Program-made: the position numbers and the translations under genes
Shown: one piece after another, positions 26,008-34,936 of the stretch
How positions within the stretch are numbered: position 1 is the stretch's first letter
Layout: every line of letters starts with the position of its first letter
Origin: Yoonia sp.
GTDB taxonomy: Bacteria > Pseudomonadota > Alphaproteobacteria > Rhodobacterales > Rhodobacteraceae
Direction: 5' to 3'
Length of the DNA stretch: 64,000 bases
NCBI GenBank assembly: GCA_029252195.1
Contig: JAQXBV010000028.1
Span: 1-64,000, forward strand
The notes under the pieces: generated by a model
Database searches by the model: none
Seen by the model: only the letters and a program-made list of their open reading frames with translations
What the model was told of the DNA's origin: nothing

Positions 26008-26481
26008 TTACATGCCCAGTGCTTCTTTCAAACGTGTCAGAGTTGCGTCCAGCAAAGCTGGGTTCTCTTTGACCGCATCGACAGCGCCGGTCAGAACTGT
26101 CTTTTGAACAGCAGACAGCTCGGAGTTGTTGATCATCTCAGCAACTTTATCAGCGTCAAAGCCTTCAGGTGTCAGCAATGCGGCCATGTCTTCAGCGGCT
26201 GGTGCCTCTACGGAAGCTTCGGCAGTAGCAGCTTCGGCGGCAGCGGCTTCAGCAGCAGCAGCTTCAGCAGCAGCGGCAGCTTCGGCAGCGGCGGCTTCAG
26301 CGGCAGCAGCTTCGGCAGCAGCAGCTTCAGCGGCGGCAGCTTCCGCAGCAGCGGCTTCAGCTTCAGCTTCAGCGCCTGTCAGCGCTGCAATCGCCGCCGA
26401 TGGGCCTTTGCCATTTGCAGCATATTGATACCCGAAAAAGCCGAGAATCGCCGCAACGATAAGAATAATGATCGCTCTCAT
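26008..26481 (-). CDS. Membrane-anchored protein with an Ala/Glu pentapeptide repeat
   Basis: The 157-residue product has one N-terminal membrane helix (AIIILIVAAILGFFGYQYAA). About 55 residues of EAAAA-type repeats follow (residues 37-91), then a small conserved-looking domain (LTPEGFDADKVAEMINNSELSAVQKTVLTGAVDAVKENPALLDATLTRL). EAAAA repeats form stiff single alpha-helices, so the C-terminal domain is probably held a fixed distance, near 8 nm, from the inner membrane. Topology suggests the repeat lies in the periplasm, but charge near the helix is low and the opposite is possible. The family is not identified. Confidence 0.8.
   Translation of the reverse strand: MRAIIILIVAAILGFFGYQYAANGKGPSAAIAALTGAEAEAEAAAAEAAAAEAAAAEAAAAEAAAAEAAAAAEAAAAEAAAAEAATAEASVEAPAAEDMAALLTPEGFDADKVAEMINNSELSAVQKTVLTGAVDAVKENPALLDATLTRLKEALGM
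26209..26373 (-). repeat. In-gene 15-bp tandem repeat encoding EAAAA
   Basis: About ten imperfect 15-bp units rich in GCN codons (GCTGCCGCT-like) plus one GAA or GAG each; one unit is 18 bp, giving a hexapeptide. Such arrays can expand or shrink by slippage, so helix length may differ between strains. Confidence 0.8.
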
Positions 26482-26675
26482 TGGTCATGTCCCTCCAATT
26501 TAGTCTCATGACGGCCCCCAGTGAGCCTTGCGGCTCATATGTCAGAACCCTGCATCAAGGGGAAGCGGCGTTTTACGGGGAAATTCGCGCCATAATAGAC
26601 TTTTTTGCGGGTTGTATGCCTCGGCTGTGAAGTTTACCTTAGGCTTCGCACCCTTAGAACGACAAAAGGATAAAG

Positions 26676-27224
26676 ATCATAGGACGCAGACCTCATAACG
26701 CGCCGCCACAGCGCGACACCGGCCCCCGCATCAACGAACGTATTCGCGGGTCAGATATCCGCCTGATCGGGGCTGACGGCGAGAACGTAGGCGTGGTCAC
26801 GCCAGACCGAGCCATGGAAATGGCAGAGGAAGCGGGGCTCGACCTCGTAGAGATTTCGCCAAATGCGAACCCGCCAGTCTGTAAAATCATGGACTATGGC
26901 AAATTCAAATATGAGACTCAGAAGAAAGAGGCTGAGGCTCGTAAGAAACAAAAGATCATCGAGATCAAAGAGATCAAGTTCCGCCCCAACACCGATAACA
27001 ACGACTATGAGGTGAAGATGCGGAGCGTGTTCAAGTTCTTGGAGAACGGCGACAAGGTGAAGATCACTCTGCGTTTCCGTGGCCGCGAAATGGCACACCA
27101 GGAATTGGGACGTGCGCTGCTAGAGCGTGTGGCCGAGGACACCAAAGAGGCCGGCAAGGTCGAGAACTTCCCGAAAATGGAGGGCCGCCAAATGGTCATG
27201 CTGATCGGCACGCTTCCGAAGTAA
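26676..27224 (+). CDS. infC: Translation initiation factor IF-3, non-canonical start codon
   Basis: IF-3 binds the 30S subunit and polices start-codon choice. Homology begins at [21 protein letters not shown], well upstream of the first GTG (26793). The frame between the upstream TAG (26655) and 26793 contains no ATG, GTG or TTG at all. ATC at 26676 lies 5 bases after AGGA (26667-26670), ideal spacing, and gives a 182-residue protein close to the usual 180; ATA at 26679 is the alternative. The N-domain ends near [11 protein letters not shown], a lysine-rich linker follows ([13 protein letters not shown]), and the C-domain ends [14 protein letters not shown]. coli infC uses AUU for autoregulation, so a rare codon here fits. 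Confidence 0.92.
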   Translation: MIGRRPHNAPPQRDTGPRINERIRGSDIRLIGADGENVGVVTPDRAMEMAEEAGLDLVEISPNANPPVCKIMDYGKFKYETQKKEAEARKKQKIIEIKEIKFRPNTDNNDYEVKMRSVFKFLENGDKVKITLRFRGREMAHQELGRALLERVAEDTKEAGKVENFPKMEGRQMVMLIGTLPK

Positions 27225-27244
27225 GCATGACGATGAACGTGAAC

Positions 27245-27270
27245 AAAGGCCCTGCATATGCGGGGCCTTT
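27245..27270 (+). terminator. Terminator of infC
   Basis: AAAGGCCC (27245-27252) pairs with GGGCCTTT (27263-27270), and the loop itself holds the palindrome GCATATGC. TTTGTG follows. Confidence 0.8.
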
Positions 27271-27293
27271 GTGCATTTGGACGGGTTTACGCT

Positions 27294-28001
27294 TTAAACG
27301 CTCACCCCGAACAGATGGCCGACCCCTGCGGTGATTGCCATAGCGGCGGCGCCCCAAAACAAGACGCGGGCCGTCGCACGCGGCTTTGGTGCACCCCCGA
27401 CATGGGCGCCCAGCGCGCCCAGACCCGCAAGGCAGATCAGGGTCGAAATCACGACCGCTGGAATAATATTGTCGGCTGGCGCCAAAATCGCGGCCGCAAG
27501 GGGCAATGCGGCCGCTGCCGTAAACGTCAGGCCCGACGCAAAGGCGGCTTGCAGCGGATTGGCCGTATGCACCTCTGACAAGCCAAGCTCGTCGCGCACA
27601 TGTGCGCCCAGCGCATCCTTGACCGTCAGTTCGCGCGCAACCAGCGCCGCCGTCTCCGCCGAAAGCCCGCGCGCCTCATAGATCGACGCAAGTTCAGCTT
27701 CTTCCGCTTCCGGCGTGTCAATCAGCGCCTGCTTTTCGCGGGCGATGTCAGCGCGCTCGACATCGGATTGTGAACTGACCGAAACATATTCGCCCGCCGC
27801 GATCGACATCGCCCCTGCCGCAAGGCCCGCAGCCCCCGCCACCAAGATGGCTGAAAGGCTGGGGTCAGCGGCCGCAACACCGACGATCAAGGAGGACACC
27901 GACACAATCCCGTCGTTCGCCCCCAAAACGGCGGCGCGCAGCCAGCCAGCACGGTTGATGTAATGAATTTCTTCATGGGCGGATTCGTAAGATTGGCTCA
28001 T
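27294..28001 (-). CDS. VIT1/CCC1-family membrane transporter (iron/manganese type)
   Basis: The 235-residue protein has the family layout. An N-terminal HEEIHYINRAGWLRAAVLGANDGIVS precedes two membrane helices with GLAAGAMSIAAGEYVSVSSQ. A cytoplasmic metal-binding region rich in Glu follows (DTPEAEEAELASIYEARGLS), then three more helices to the C-terminus. Relatives move Fe2+ or Mn2+ out of the cytosol. The start at 27999-28001 overlaps the stop of a truncated histidine kinase gene by 4 bp (ATGA). A longer in-frame start would lie inside that remnant and lacks support. Confidence 0.9.
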   Translation of the reverse strand: MSQSYESAHEEIHYINRAGWLRAAVLGANDGIVSVSSLIVGVAAADPSLSAILVAGAAGLAAGAMSIAAGEYVSVSSQSDVERADIAREKQALIDTPEAEEAELASIYEARGLSAETAALVARELTVKDALGAHVRDELGLSEVHTANPLQAAFASGLTFTAAAALPLAAAILAPADNIIPAVVISTLICLAGLGALGAHVGGAPKPRATARVLFWGAAAMAITAGVGHLFGVSV

Positions 28002-28365
28002 TGGGGGTTCCGTAATGATTGGGGAAGTGTGTAACCAAGTTGGATCGCCGCGTGAAAGCCGCGCGCTTGGCCTGCAATGGGTGATGTGAATTTCAACGTG
28101 CAAGCAGTCCGCTCGGCGATCTTTTGAACGATTGAGAGGCCAAGACCACTGCCGTGGCCTGAATGATCGCCCCGCACAAAGCGCCCCGACAAGCCAGTGA
28201 GGGTTTCAGGGGGAACAGCGGCACAATCATTTTTGACGTGTAACCAGCCATCTTCGGTCACGGTCACTTGCACGAGATCATCACTGCCGTGTCGCAACGC
28301 GTTTTCGATCAGATTGCGGGCAACAATCGCAATGGCATCTGGCTCCACTTCGGACAGCACTTGGG
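27998..28365 (-). pseudogene. Sensor histidine kinase, C-terminal ATPase end only
   Basis: About 120 residues remain, covering most of a HATPase domain. They hold the N box in IVARNLIENALRHGSDDLV, a shortened middle, and the G2 box GHGSGLGLSIVQKIAERTAC. The membrane, sensor and phospho-histidine parts are gone. The fragment meets the oppositely oriented flavoprotein remnant at about 28360, where both lose similarity, so one deletion has cut both. It still keeps an open frame and its stop overlaps the VIT-family start, so the remnant may still be translated and couple that gene. Confidence 0.75.
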
Positions 28366-29530
28366 GCTTTGCCGCAACGCTCGCCAAAGACCTTCAAGCC
28401 GCAGGGCAAGCGGTCCATATGGCCCCACTGTCGGCCTTTGCCCCGCACAGCTATACGGCTGCGCAGCGGATCATCGTGATGACCGCAACCTGGGGCGACG
28501 GCACCGCGCCGACCACCGCAAACGGCGCTTTGGCCCGCCTTGCTGCGGCAAAGCCCACAGTGCCGCTTGCGGTGCTCGGGTTCGGCGACCGCAGCTTTCC
28601 AGCGTTTTGTGCCTATGCCAAAGACTTTGAGGCCGCCGCCCTCGCAAATTGCTGGTCGCTTCTGCTGCCCTTGGGCGAAGTTGACCGCCAATCCGATCAG
28701 GATTTTGCCCGTTGGGGGCGTGCACTGGGTGCCGCACTCGACTTGCCACTCACACTCGCCCACCGCCCCGTGGCGCCGCAATCCCTTCCCATGACACTGG
28801 TGTCACGACGCGCATACGGCGAGGCGGTGCAGGCACCTGCCGCGATTTTGCACTTTGCTGTGCCACAGGCGGGCCTTTGGCAGCGATTGACAGGGCGCGG
28901 TTTCGGAAAGTTTCAGGCCGGAGACCTGCTTGGGATCGCGCCTGAGGGGTCAACTATTCCGCGCTTTTATTCGCTGGCATCTTGCAGTGCGGACGGCTTT
29001 GTCGAAATTGCGATCCGCAAACATCAGGGCGGTTTGTGTTCGGGGCAACTCATTAACTTGCAAGTGGGTCAATCCGTGCAAGCCTTTGTGCGCCCCAACC
29101 CCGTCTTCAGAGCAGACCGCACCCGCGCGCCGCTTATTCTGATCGGTGCAGGCACGGGGATCGGGCCTCTGGCGGGGTTCATCCGCGCGCAGGGCGACCG
29201 CCGCCCGTCCACCTCTGGTTCGGCGCGCGCCACCCTGATACGGATCTGTTCTACGGTGAAGAGTTGGATCAATGGGCCGATGACGGACAGCTTGCTGGAC
29301 TGCGCACGGCCTTTTCTCGCAGCGGTGAGCGGCATTACGTGCAGGATGCTTTGCGCCAAGACGCCCAGTCCGTGCAAGACCTCATCGCAAGCGGGGCCAA
29401 GATCATGGTCTGTGGCGGGCGCGACATGAGTGACGGGGTGCGCGCGGCCTTGGCTGACATCCTCTCGCCACTCCGCCTATCCGTCACAAGCCTCAAGTCA
29501 GAAGGCCGTTATGTCGAAGATGTCTATTGA
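28362..29530 (+). pseudogene. Flavodoxin/FAD-reductase (CysJ-like flavoprotein), 5' truncated and frameshifted
   Basis: The flavodoxin domain begins abruptly at GFAATLAKDLQAAGQ, in the middle of the FMN phosphate loop. VMTATWGDGTAPTTANGAL and VLGFGDRSFPAFCAYAKDFE follow. The FAD domain (IPRFYSLASCSADGFVEIAIRK, GGLCSGQL) and NAD domain (LILIGAGTGIGPLAGFIRAQ) come next. At about 29204-29207 one base is missing from a C run, and the true continuation (VHLWFGARHPDTDLFYGEE to SEGRYVEDVY) lies in another frame ending at 29530. Both the missing 5' end and the frameshift make it non-functional. A PepSY-type membrane part may have been lost. It is followed by apbE. Confidence 0.85.
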
Positions 29531-30458
29531 TACCAACCAGACGCTGCTAGCAGGGTCCACGATGGGCACCCGCTGGTCTGTCATAATTGACGGATCCGAC
29601 GCCCAAGAAACGCCCGCCCTGCAAGCCGCCTTGTAACACGCCGTGCAGGACGTCGATACGCAGATGTCGACATGGCCTGATGCCAGCGACCTGATGCGCT
29701 TGAATGCGGCACCAGTGGGCGATTGGGTCAACCTGCCCCACCACCTGATCCATGTGTTGAAAACCGGCCTTGCCCTGAGCGAGGCGACACAGGGGGCCTT
29801 TGAAATGAACGTCGGTAGTGCCGTGCGGGCCTGGGGCTTTGGCGAGGGAGACATCGACCTGACGGCCATCCGCGCAGCAAGCAGCGCAAGCCGCATTTGC
29901 GCAACCGACGGGCTGACGCTGGACGAGGACAATTTGCGCGCCAAAAAGACCGCCCCGCTCGCGCTAGACCACTCGGGGATCGCGAAAGGCTACGGTGTTG
30001 ACAGGCTCGCGGCGATTGCGGGCGGTTTCGGGATCAGCCACGCGCTTTGCGCCATTGATGGCGAGGTCCGGGCTGTTGGCACACAAGCGAACGGCGCCCC
30101 ATGGGCCGTCGCGATCGAGACACCCGATGCGCCTGATCGCGCGCCCCTTTCGGTGACCACTCTGGAAGATTGCGCGATTGCCACATCGGGGGACTACAGG
30201 CACTTCGTCGAGGTCAAAGGCCATAGGCTCAGTCATACCATCGACCCGCGCCGCGGCGCACCGCTTGTGACCGCCCCCGCATCCGTCACTGTCATCTTGA
30301 AGTCCTGCGAGCAGGCAGATGCCATGGCTACAGCCCTCATGGTGATGGGACAGGACGCAGGGTTGTCTTTTGCCCGCGCCAACGGAATTAGCGCCCTGTT
30401 TGTGATGCGCGAGGGCCAAGGTTTTCAATCCTTCGGCTCAGGCGTCTTCGTGGCATAA
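29511..30458 (+). pseudogene. apbE: FAD:protein FMN transferase (ApbE) interrupted by a stop codon
   Basis: The frame starts MSKMSIDTNQ with the family segment GSTMGTRWSV. It then hits an in-frame TAA at about 29634 (ALQAAL, stop, HAVQDVDTQMSTW). After the stop the same frame continues to the natural end: SGIAKGYGVDRLA, IDGEVRAVGTQ with the conserved GGE-like loop, RLSHTIDPRRGAP and AMATALMVMG. ApbE attaches FMN covalently to target proteins. All catalytic motifs survive, so the nonsense change looks recent. It overlaps the end of the broken flavoprotein gene and probably formed an operon with it. Confidence 0.85.
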
Positions 30459-30679
30459 GCTTGTCGGGCCGCACTAAACAACCACCATCAGGGCGCGGCG
30501 CCGACCCAAGCCTGTAAAAGCCGCATTCGTCTGCGCAGCAAGCCTGTTGCCTTCGATACAGATGATCCGCAGGTCTGGCGCGCGCCGCGCAGATGCAAGT
30601 CGAAAGCCTCGCGCTCTGTTTCAAGCTGTCACGCAGCGGCGTGGCAAACTTGCCCCCCCGATGGCGAGAAGTACTGTCA
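30459..30679. other. 220-bp gap, possible gene debris
   Basis: No intact gene. On the minus strand, ending at 30474, one frame reads PDLRIICIEGNRLAAQTNAA, which resembles the SAM-binding acidic strand of a Rossmann methyltransferase. It is too short to assign. Confidence 0.25.
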
Positions 30680-31642
30680 TCAAGGCATTCTTCGCAGATC
30701 ACCACGCAGCACCTGTGTGACTTGCGCCATGATACTCACTGCGATTTCCGCAGGATGCCGCCCCCCTAGCGGCAGGCCAACCGGACCATGCACGCGCCTG
30801 ATCTGGTCGGCCTCAAATCCGGCCGCCGCAAGGCGCTCAACACGCTTGGCATGGGTCCGCACAGAGCCCAGCGCACCGATATAGAACACATCCGACCGCA
30901 GGGCCGCCATGAGCGCGGGATCATCTATCTTTGGGTCATGGCTCAGCGCCACCACGCAGGTCCGCGCATCAAGCGCAATCTCGTCCAGTGCCTCATCGGG
31001 CCAGTCCTGCCTCATCTGGGTATCAGGAAACCGCGCCGCGCTGGCAAAGCCGCTGCGCGGATCAACCACGATGGGCAGGTAACTGCAGTCACGCGCTATC
31101 CGCACCAAAGGCTGCGAGATATGCACCGCCCCCACGATAACCATGCGCAGGCTGGGGTTCCGAACTGCCACAAAGGTCCGCCCGTCCGCCTCGACACCAG
31201 AGCGGTCATCCCTGAACCTTTCGGGGTAATCCGCCACGCCCGCCAAATGCCGCGCCGCACCCGTGAGGTCCGCGACATAGGCAACAGGCGCGCGCGACGC
31301 CTGTGCGGCATTCATCGCGCGCAGCATCGCGATAGGGATCACTTCCACCAAAACACGGATACGCCCGCCGCAAGCCAGCCCCACGGCAAAGGCGTCATCG
31401 TCGCTCACGCCGTAATCAAGCAACCGCGCCTCGCCTGTCGCGATCACCTCCATGGCCGCGACCACGACGGCCGCTTCGACACAGCCGCCCGAAACAGAGC
31501 CTTCCATCTCGCCCTGCGCGTCAATGACCATCTGGCTGCCGACAGGGCGCGGCGCTGATCCCCATGTCTCGACAACTGTGGCGATGGCCAACTTGAGGCC
31601 CGCCTCATGCCACGCCAGCGCAATCTCAAGCGCGTCTCTCAT
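30680..31642 (-). CDS. XdhC/CoxI-family molybdenum hydroxylase maturation protein
   Basis: The 320-residue protein has the XdhC N-terminal segment ([31 protein letters not shown]) and the C-terminal Rossmann domain ([63 protein letters not shown]). XdhC proteins bind and sulfurate the molybdenum cofactor for xanthine dehydrogenase or CO-dehydrogenase-like enzymes. No such enzyme is in the window, so its client is elsewhere. ATG at 31642 replaces a start 18 codons earlier. Confidence 0.9.
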   Translation of the reverse strand: MRDALEIALAWHEAGLKLAIATVVETWGSAPRPVGSQMVIDAQGEMEGSVSGGCVEAAVVVAAMEVIATGEARLLDYGVSDDDAFAVGLACGGRIRVLVEVIPIAMLRAMNAAQASRAPVAYVADLTGAARHLAGVADYPERFRDDRSGVEADGRTFVAVRNPSLRMVIVGAVHISQPLVRIARDCSYLPIVVDPRSGFASAARFPDTQMRQDWPDEALDEIALDARTCVVALSHDPKIDDPALMAALRSDVFYIGALGSVRTHAKRVERLAAAGFEADQIRRVHGPVGLPLGGRHPAEIAVSIMAQVTQVLRGDLRRMP

Positions 31643-31847
31643 GTCGCTACGATCTCCGTGTGAAAGCCAGTGCTCTATTCCTCCAGCGCAGCGCAAATCG
31701 CGAATGTTCCCGTGCTGCCCCCTTTGCCATTACCTACAGGAGCCCCGCGACAATGCCGACCCTAAACTTGCACATGTTAGCGCACACAAGACATTGCCCC
31801 TGCACTTCGCCGCGCCTAACGTATGCGCAAATACAAAGGATATCGCT

Positions 31848-33068
31848 ATGAGCAACGCATCACATGACACCAAGGGCTTCGGCCCTGACCTGAACGCTTT
31901 TGATTGGAAAGACCCGTTCCGCCTTGAGGACCAGCTGTCTGAAGACGAGCGCATGCTGCGGGATGCAGCCAATACCTATGCCCAAAGCGAACTGCAGCCG
32001 GGGGTGACACGCGCCTACCGCGACGAGGTCACTGCGCCCGAAATTTTCAAAAGCATGGGCGATGCGGGGCTGTTGGGGCTGACGATCCCAGAGGAATACG
32101 GCGGGCTTGGCACGACATATGTGACCTACGGGCTGGTTGCCCGCGAGATCGAGCGGGTGGATTCGGGCTATCGGTCGATGATGTCGGTGCAATCCTCCTT
32201 GGTGATGTATCCGATCCACGCCTACGGCTCGGAAGAACAGCGCAAGAAATACCTGCCCGGTCTTGCTGCGGGCACGCTGATCGGCTGCTTTGGCCTGACA
32301 GAGCCTGACGCGGGCTCCGATCCGGGCGGGATGAAAACCGTGGCCAAGAAAACCGCGACAGGTTACCGCCTTTCTGGCTCCAAGATGTGGATCTCCAACG
32401 CGCCGATTGCCGACGTTTTTGTCGTCTGGGCCAAATCCGAAGCCCACGGCGGCAAAATTCGCGGCTTTATCCTTGAGAAAGGCATGACAGGCCTGTCTGC
32501 ACCAAAAATCGGCGGCAAGCTGTCCCTGCGCGCCTCCATCACAGGCGAGATTGTGATGAAGGATGTCGAGGTCTCCGAGGATGCCCTACTCCCCAACGTC
32601 GAAGGCCTCAAAGGGCCGTTCGGCTGCCTGAACCGCGCGCGCTATGGCATCTCATGGGGGGTGATGGGCGCGGCAGAGGCGTGCTGGCACGCGGCCCTGC
32701 AATACGGGCTGGACCGCAAGCAATTCGGCAAACCGCTGGCGCAAACCCAGTTGTTCCAAAAGAAACTCGCAGATATGCAAACCGAAATCACGCTGGGGCT
32801 GCAAGGCTCGCTGCAAGTTGGGCGGCTGATGGACGCTGGCAAAGCTGCGCCCGAAATGATCTCGATGATGAAGCGCAACAACTGCGGCAAGGCACTCGAT
32901 GTGGCGCGGATGTCGCGCGATATGCACGGTGGCAACGGGATTTCCGAGGATTTCCAGATTATGCGGCATATGGTAAACCTTGAAACCGTGAACACCTATG
33001 AGGGCACCCATGATGTGCACGCCCTGATCCTCGGGCGCGCCCAAACGGGTCTGCAAGCTTTCTTCTGA
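31848..33068 (+). CDS. gcdH: Glutaryl-CoA dehydrogenase (acyl-CoA dehydrogenase family)
   Basis: The 406-residue flavoenzyme oxidises and decarboxylates glutaryl-CoA to crotonyl-CoA in lysine and tryptophan breakdown. It has [19 protein letters not shown] (FAD contact), [20 protein letters not shown], the arginine-bearing [10 protein letters not shown], and the catalytic glutamate in [19 protein letters not shown]. That last segment is typical of GcdH rather than short-chain dehydrogenases. Start [10 protein letters not shown] has AAAGGA upstream. It seems monocistronic. Cytoplasmic; electrons go to ETF. Confidence 0.93.
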   Translation: MSNASHDTKGFGPDLNAFDWKDPFRLEDQLSEDERMLRDAANTYAQSELQPGVTRAYRDEVTAPEIFKSMGDAGLLGLTIPEEYGGLGTTYVTYGLVAREIERVDSGYRSMMSVQSSLVMYPIHAYGSEEQRKKYLPGLAAGTLIGCFGLTEPDAGSDPGGMKTVAKKTATGYRLSGSKMWISNAPIADVFVVWAKSEAHGGKIRGFILEKGMTGLSAPKIGGKLSLRASITGEIVMKDVEVSEDALLPNVEGLKGPFGCLNRARYGISWGVMGAAEACWHAALQYGLDRKQFGKPLAQTQLFQKKLADMQTEITLGLQGSLQVGRLMDAGKAAPEMISMMKRNNCGKALDVARMSRDMHGGNGISEDFQIMRHMVNLETVNTYEGTHDVHALILGRAQTGLQAFF

Positions 33069-33173
33069 CGTGCAATTTCCTCAAAACGGGCGGGCCATTT
33101 ACCCATTTTTGACACAATGGCCTGTCAGTTAAACTCAAAGAGTAACCGGCATTTACCGGATCGGAGAACAGTG

Positions 33174-34133
33174 ATGAAAGATATGCGCCTGAGTTTTGAG
33201 GCTGAAATGACGGGGCTTGAGCCGGACGACTGGCTTGCCCGTCTGGAAGAGATTGCCGATGATCTGGGCTATTTTGAACCTTTGGGTAAAGGCCACTGCG
33301 CGGCATTTCTGGACGCGGGAACAAACTTGCTCGTGACATTCGAGAGCATCGAGCCGATTCAAAAGTTCAACGAGGCGGCAGAGCCGCGCGGCTTTCACTA
33401 CGCCAAACACGAAGGCTGGTCGCACCTCGCGATCATCAGCGAAGGTGATAGCTGGTATCGCGACCCTGCAATCTACCGCTATTTCGACCGCCTGATCGAC
33501 GACGGCTTTTTCGAAGATTTCGACAATGTGCTCTTTCACGGGGTGCATGGCGGTGGTTACGCCGCCGCGGCCTATAGTGTCGCAGCCCCCGGATGCACGG
33601 TGCTCGCGATCCGGCCTCAAGCCACACTTGATCCGCGCATTGCCGGCTGGGACACCCGCTACACCGCCCAGCGCCGTCTAAACTTTACCGACCGCTACGG
33701 CTACGCGCCTGATATGATCGACGCGGTCAACCACGCCTATATCGCCTTCGATCCGCTGCAACGCTTTGACGCGATCCATGCGGCGATGTTTACGCGGGCG
33801 AATGTGACGCCACTGCGGTGCACAGGTTTGGGTAATCGGCCCGACGCCGCACTTAATGCGATGGGCGTGCATCACGACCTGATCGTGCATGCGATGGACA
33901 AATCACTGACCGAAGAAGAATTCTATGATGCGATGCGCGCTCGCCGTGAATACGGCCCCTATTTGCGCACGCTTTACGCACAGATGATCAAAACCGGCCA
34001 TCCTGTCATGGCCGCGAATGTCTGCGCTTATGTGCTGCGCCGCGAGGATGATGTGTTCTTTGCTAAAAAGCTCCAAGAGCTTAAGAACGAAGGTCATGCC
34101 CCCAGCAAACCTCTGAAACATTCAGCAGCCTGA
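33174..34133 (+). CDS. Conserved Rhodobacterales protein of unknown function
   Basis: The 319-residue protein begins MKDMRLSFEAEMTGLEPDD with GGAG 7 bases before the ATG; a GTG one codon earlier is possible. It contains LFHGVHGGGYAAAAYSVAAPGCTVLAIRP, which looks like an alpha/beta-hydrolase-like strand-turn-helix, and ends KPLKHSAA. No catalytic triad or cysteine motif is evident. Relatives are, as far as I recall, often labelled phosphoadenosine phosphosulfate reductase, but the PP-loop and ECGIH tail of that enzyme are absent, so I do not use the name. Followed by a terminator. Confidence 0.75.
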   Translation: MKDMRLSFEAEMTGLEPDDWLARLEEIADDLGYFEPLGKGHCAAFLDAGTNLLVTFESIEPIQKFNEAAEPRGFHYAKHEGWSHLAIISEGDSWYRDPAIYRYFDRLIDDGFFEDFDNVLFHGVHGGGYAAAAYSVAAPGCTVLAIRPQATLDPRIAGWDTRYTAQRRLNFTDRYGYAPDMIDAVNHAYIAFDPLQRFDAIHAAMFTRANVTPLRCTGLGNRPDAALNAMGVHHDLIVHAMDKSLTEEEFYDAMRARREYGPYLRTLYAQMIKTGHPVMAANVCAYVLRREDDVFFAKKLQELKNEGHAPSKPLKHSAA

Positions 34134-34149
34134 CATAACTGACAACACG

Positions 34150-34186
34150 AAAAAGCCGCGCTGACCCGAAGTCAACGCGGCTTTTT
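34150..34186. terminator. Bidirectional terminator between two convergent genes
   Basis: AAAAAGCCGCG-TGAC (34150-34165) pairs with GTCA-CGCGGCTTTTT (34171-34186) with one internal mismatch. A runs on one side and T runs on the other serve both flanking genes. Confidence 0.9.
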
Positions 34187-34204
34187 CTGTTCATAAACCA
34201 AAAC

Positions 34205-34426
34205 TTAGATGTACATCTTATCGCGATAAGCGTGACGCACGATGTCTTCGCGCGCGATCCCGATATCGGCCAGTTCGCGGTCTGTCTTGTTGTTCAAGAC
34301 TGCAACGATGCGTGTGCGACCATTGGCTTCTGCGGCTTGGACAAAGAATGCACTGATTGCTTTCACGGCTTTGGAAAAGACGCCGCGCACGGGTGCAACG
34401 AAATGTGTGTCTGTGATGTATGCCAT
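34205..34426 (-). CDS. DUF1127 small protein
   Basis: The 73-residue product ends with the DUF1127 core NKTDRELADIGIAREDIVRHAYRDKMYI. These short, often arginine-containing proteins are widespread in alphaproteobacteria. Relatives in Rhodobacter and Agrobacterium have been linked to RNA binding and stress or phosphate responses. The N-terminal half is hydrophobic but probably forms a helix rather than a membrane segment. Single gene with a good terminator. Confidence 0.85.
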   Translation of the reverse strand: MAYITDTHFVAPVRGVFSKAVKAISAFFVQAAEANGRTRIVAVLNNKTDRELADIGIAREDIVRHAYRDKMYI

Positions 34427-34536
34427 GTTATTTACCTCAATCCGGGAGTGATCCCCAGCCTGTGGCAGATAGCGTGAACGCCGCGCCGCAGAAACCTATT
34501 TCTCTGCATTGCGGCATTGCGTGCTACGCATAGCGG

Positions 34537-34821
34537 TTAGGAGTCGCGCCGCGCGTCCATGACTTCGCGCAGTGCGACCAACAATCGCGCGCCGAAATAG
34601 CCCAGCCCGCCACCAAGGATCACCCAAAACGTCATCCCGCTGTGTAGCAATGCACTCGCAACCCCCGCCCCGAGCATCGCCACGATAAACGCAACCAAAC
34701 GCGTTTCGGAGGCCTCAAGCGTGATGTGTTTCTCCATCTGTTTGACCAATGGGCGAGCCACCGGGCCTTCCAGATATGGCGTCGCGAAGCCAGCGGCAAT
34801 GGCAACCAAAAATCCAAGCAT
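34537..34821 (-). CDS. Small membrane protein of unknown function
   Basis: The 94-residue product has three hydrophobic stretches: LGFLVAIAAGFATPYLEG, RLVAFIVAMLGAGVASALLH and MTFWVILGGGLGYFGARLLVA. The last is followed by a charged tail. This fits a small inner-membrane protein of a family common in Rhodobacteraceae with no known role. It is divergent from pyrC. Confidence 0.65.
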   Translation of the reverse strand: MLGFLVAIAAGFATPYLEGPVARPLVKQMEKHITLEASETRLVAFIVAMLGAGVASALLHSGMTFWVILGGGLGYFGARLLVALREVMDARRDS

Positions 34822-34936
34822 TGTCTGTCTCCAAGTTTAAAATGCGCCAATTGCAGTATCAGATGCCAAGAAGACCTGTGCAAGGACGCTTATTCCGTGT
34901 CTAGTCAGCGGCGCGACAAACGTGTAATCGGGCAGC

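Noticed and set aside
26209-26373. Tandem repeat considered as a CRISPR-like array
   Set aside because: Units are 15 bp without spacers and are in frame, encoding EAAAA.
31452-31847. Longer N-terminus for glutaryl-CoA dehydrogenase
   Set aside because: The extension overlaps xdhC antisense, and the family starts at [10 protein letters not shown], which has its own ribosome site.
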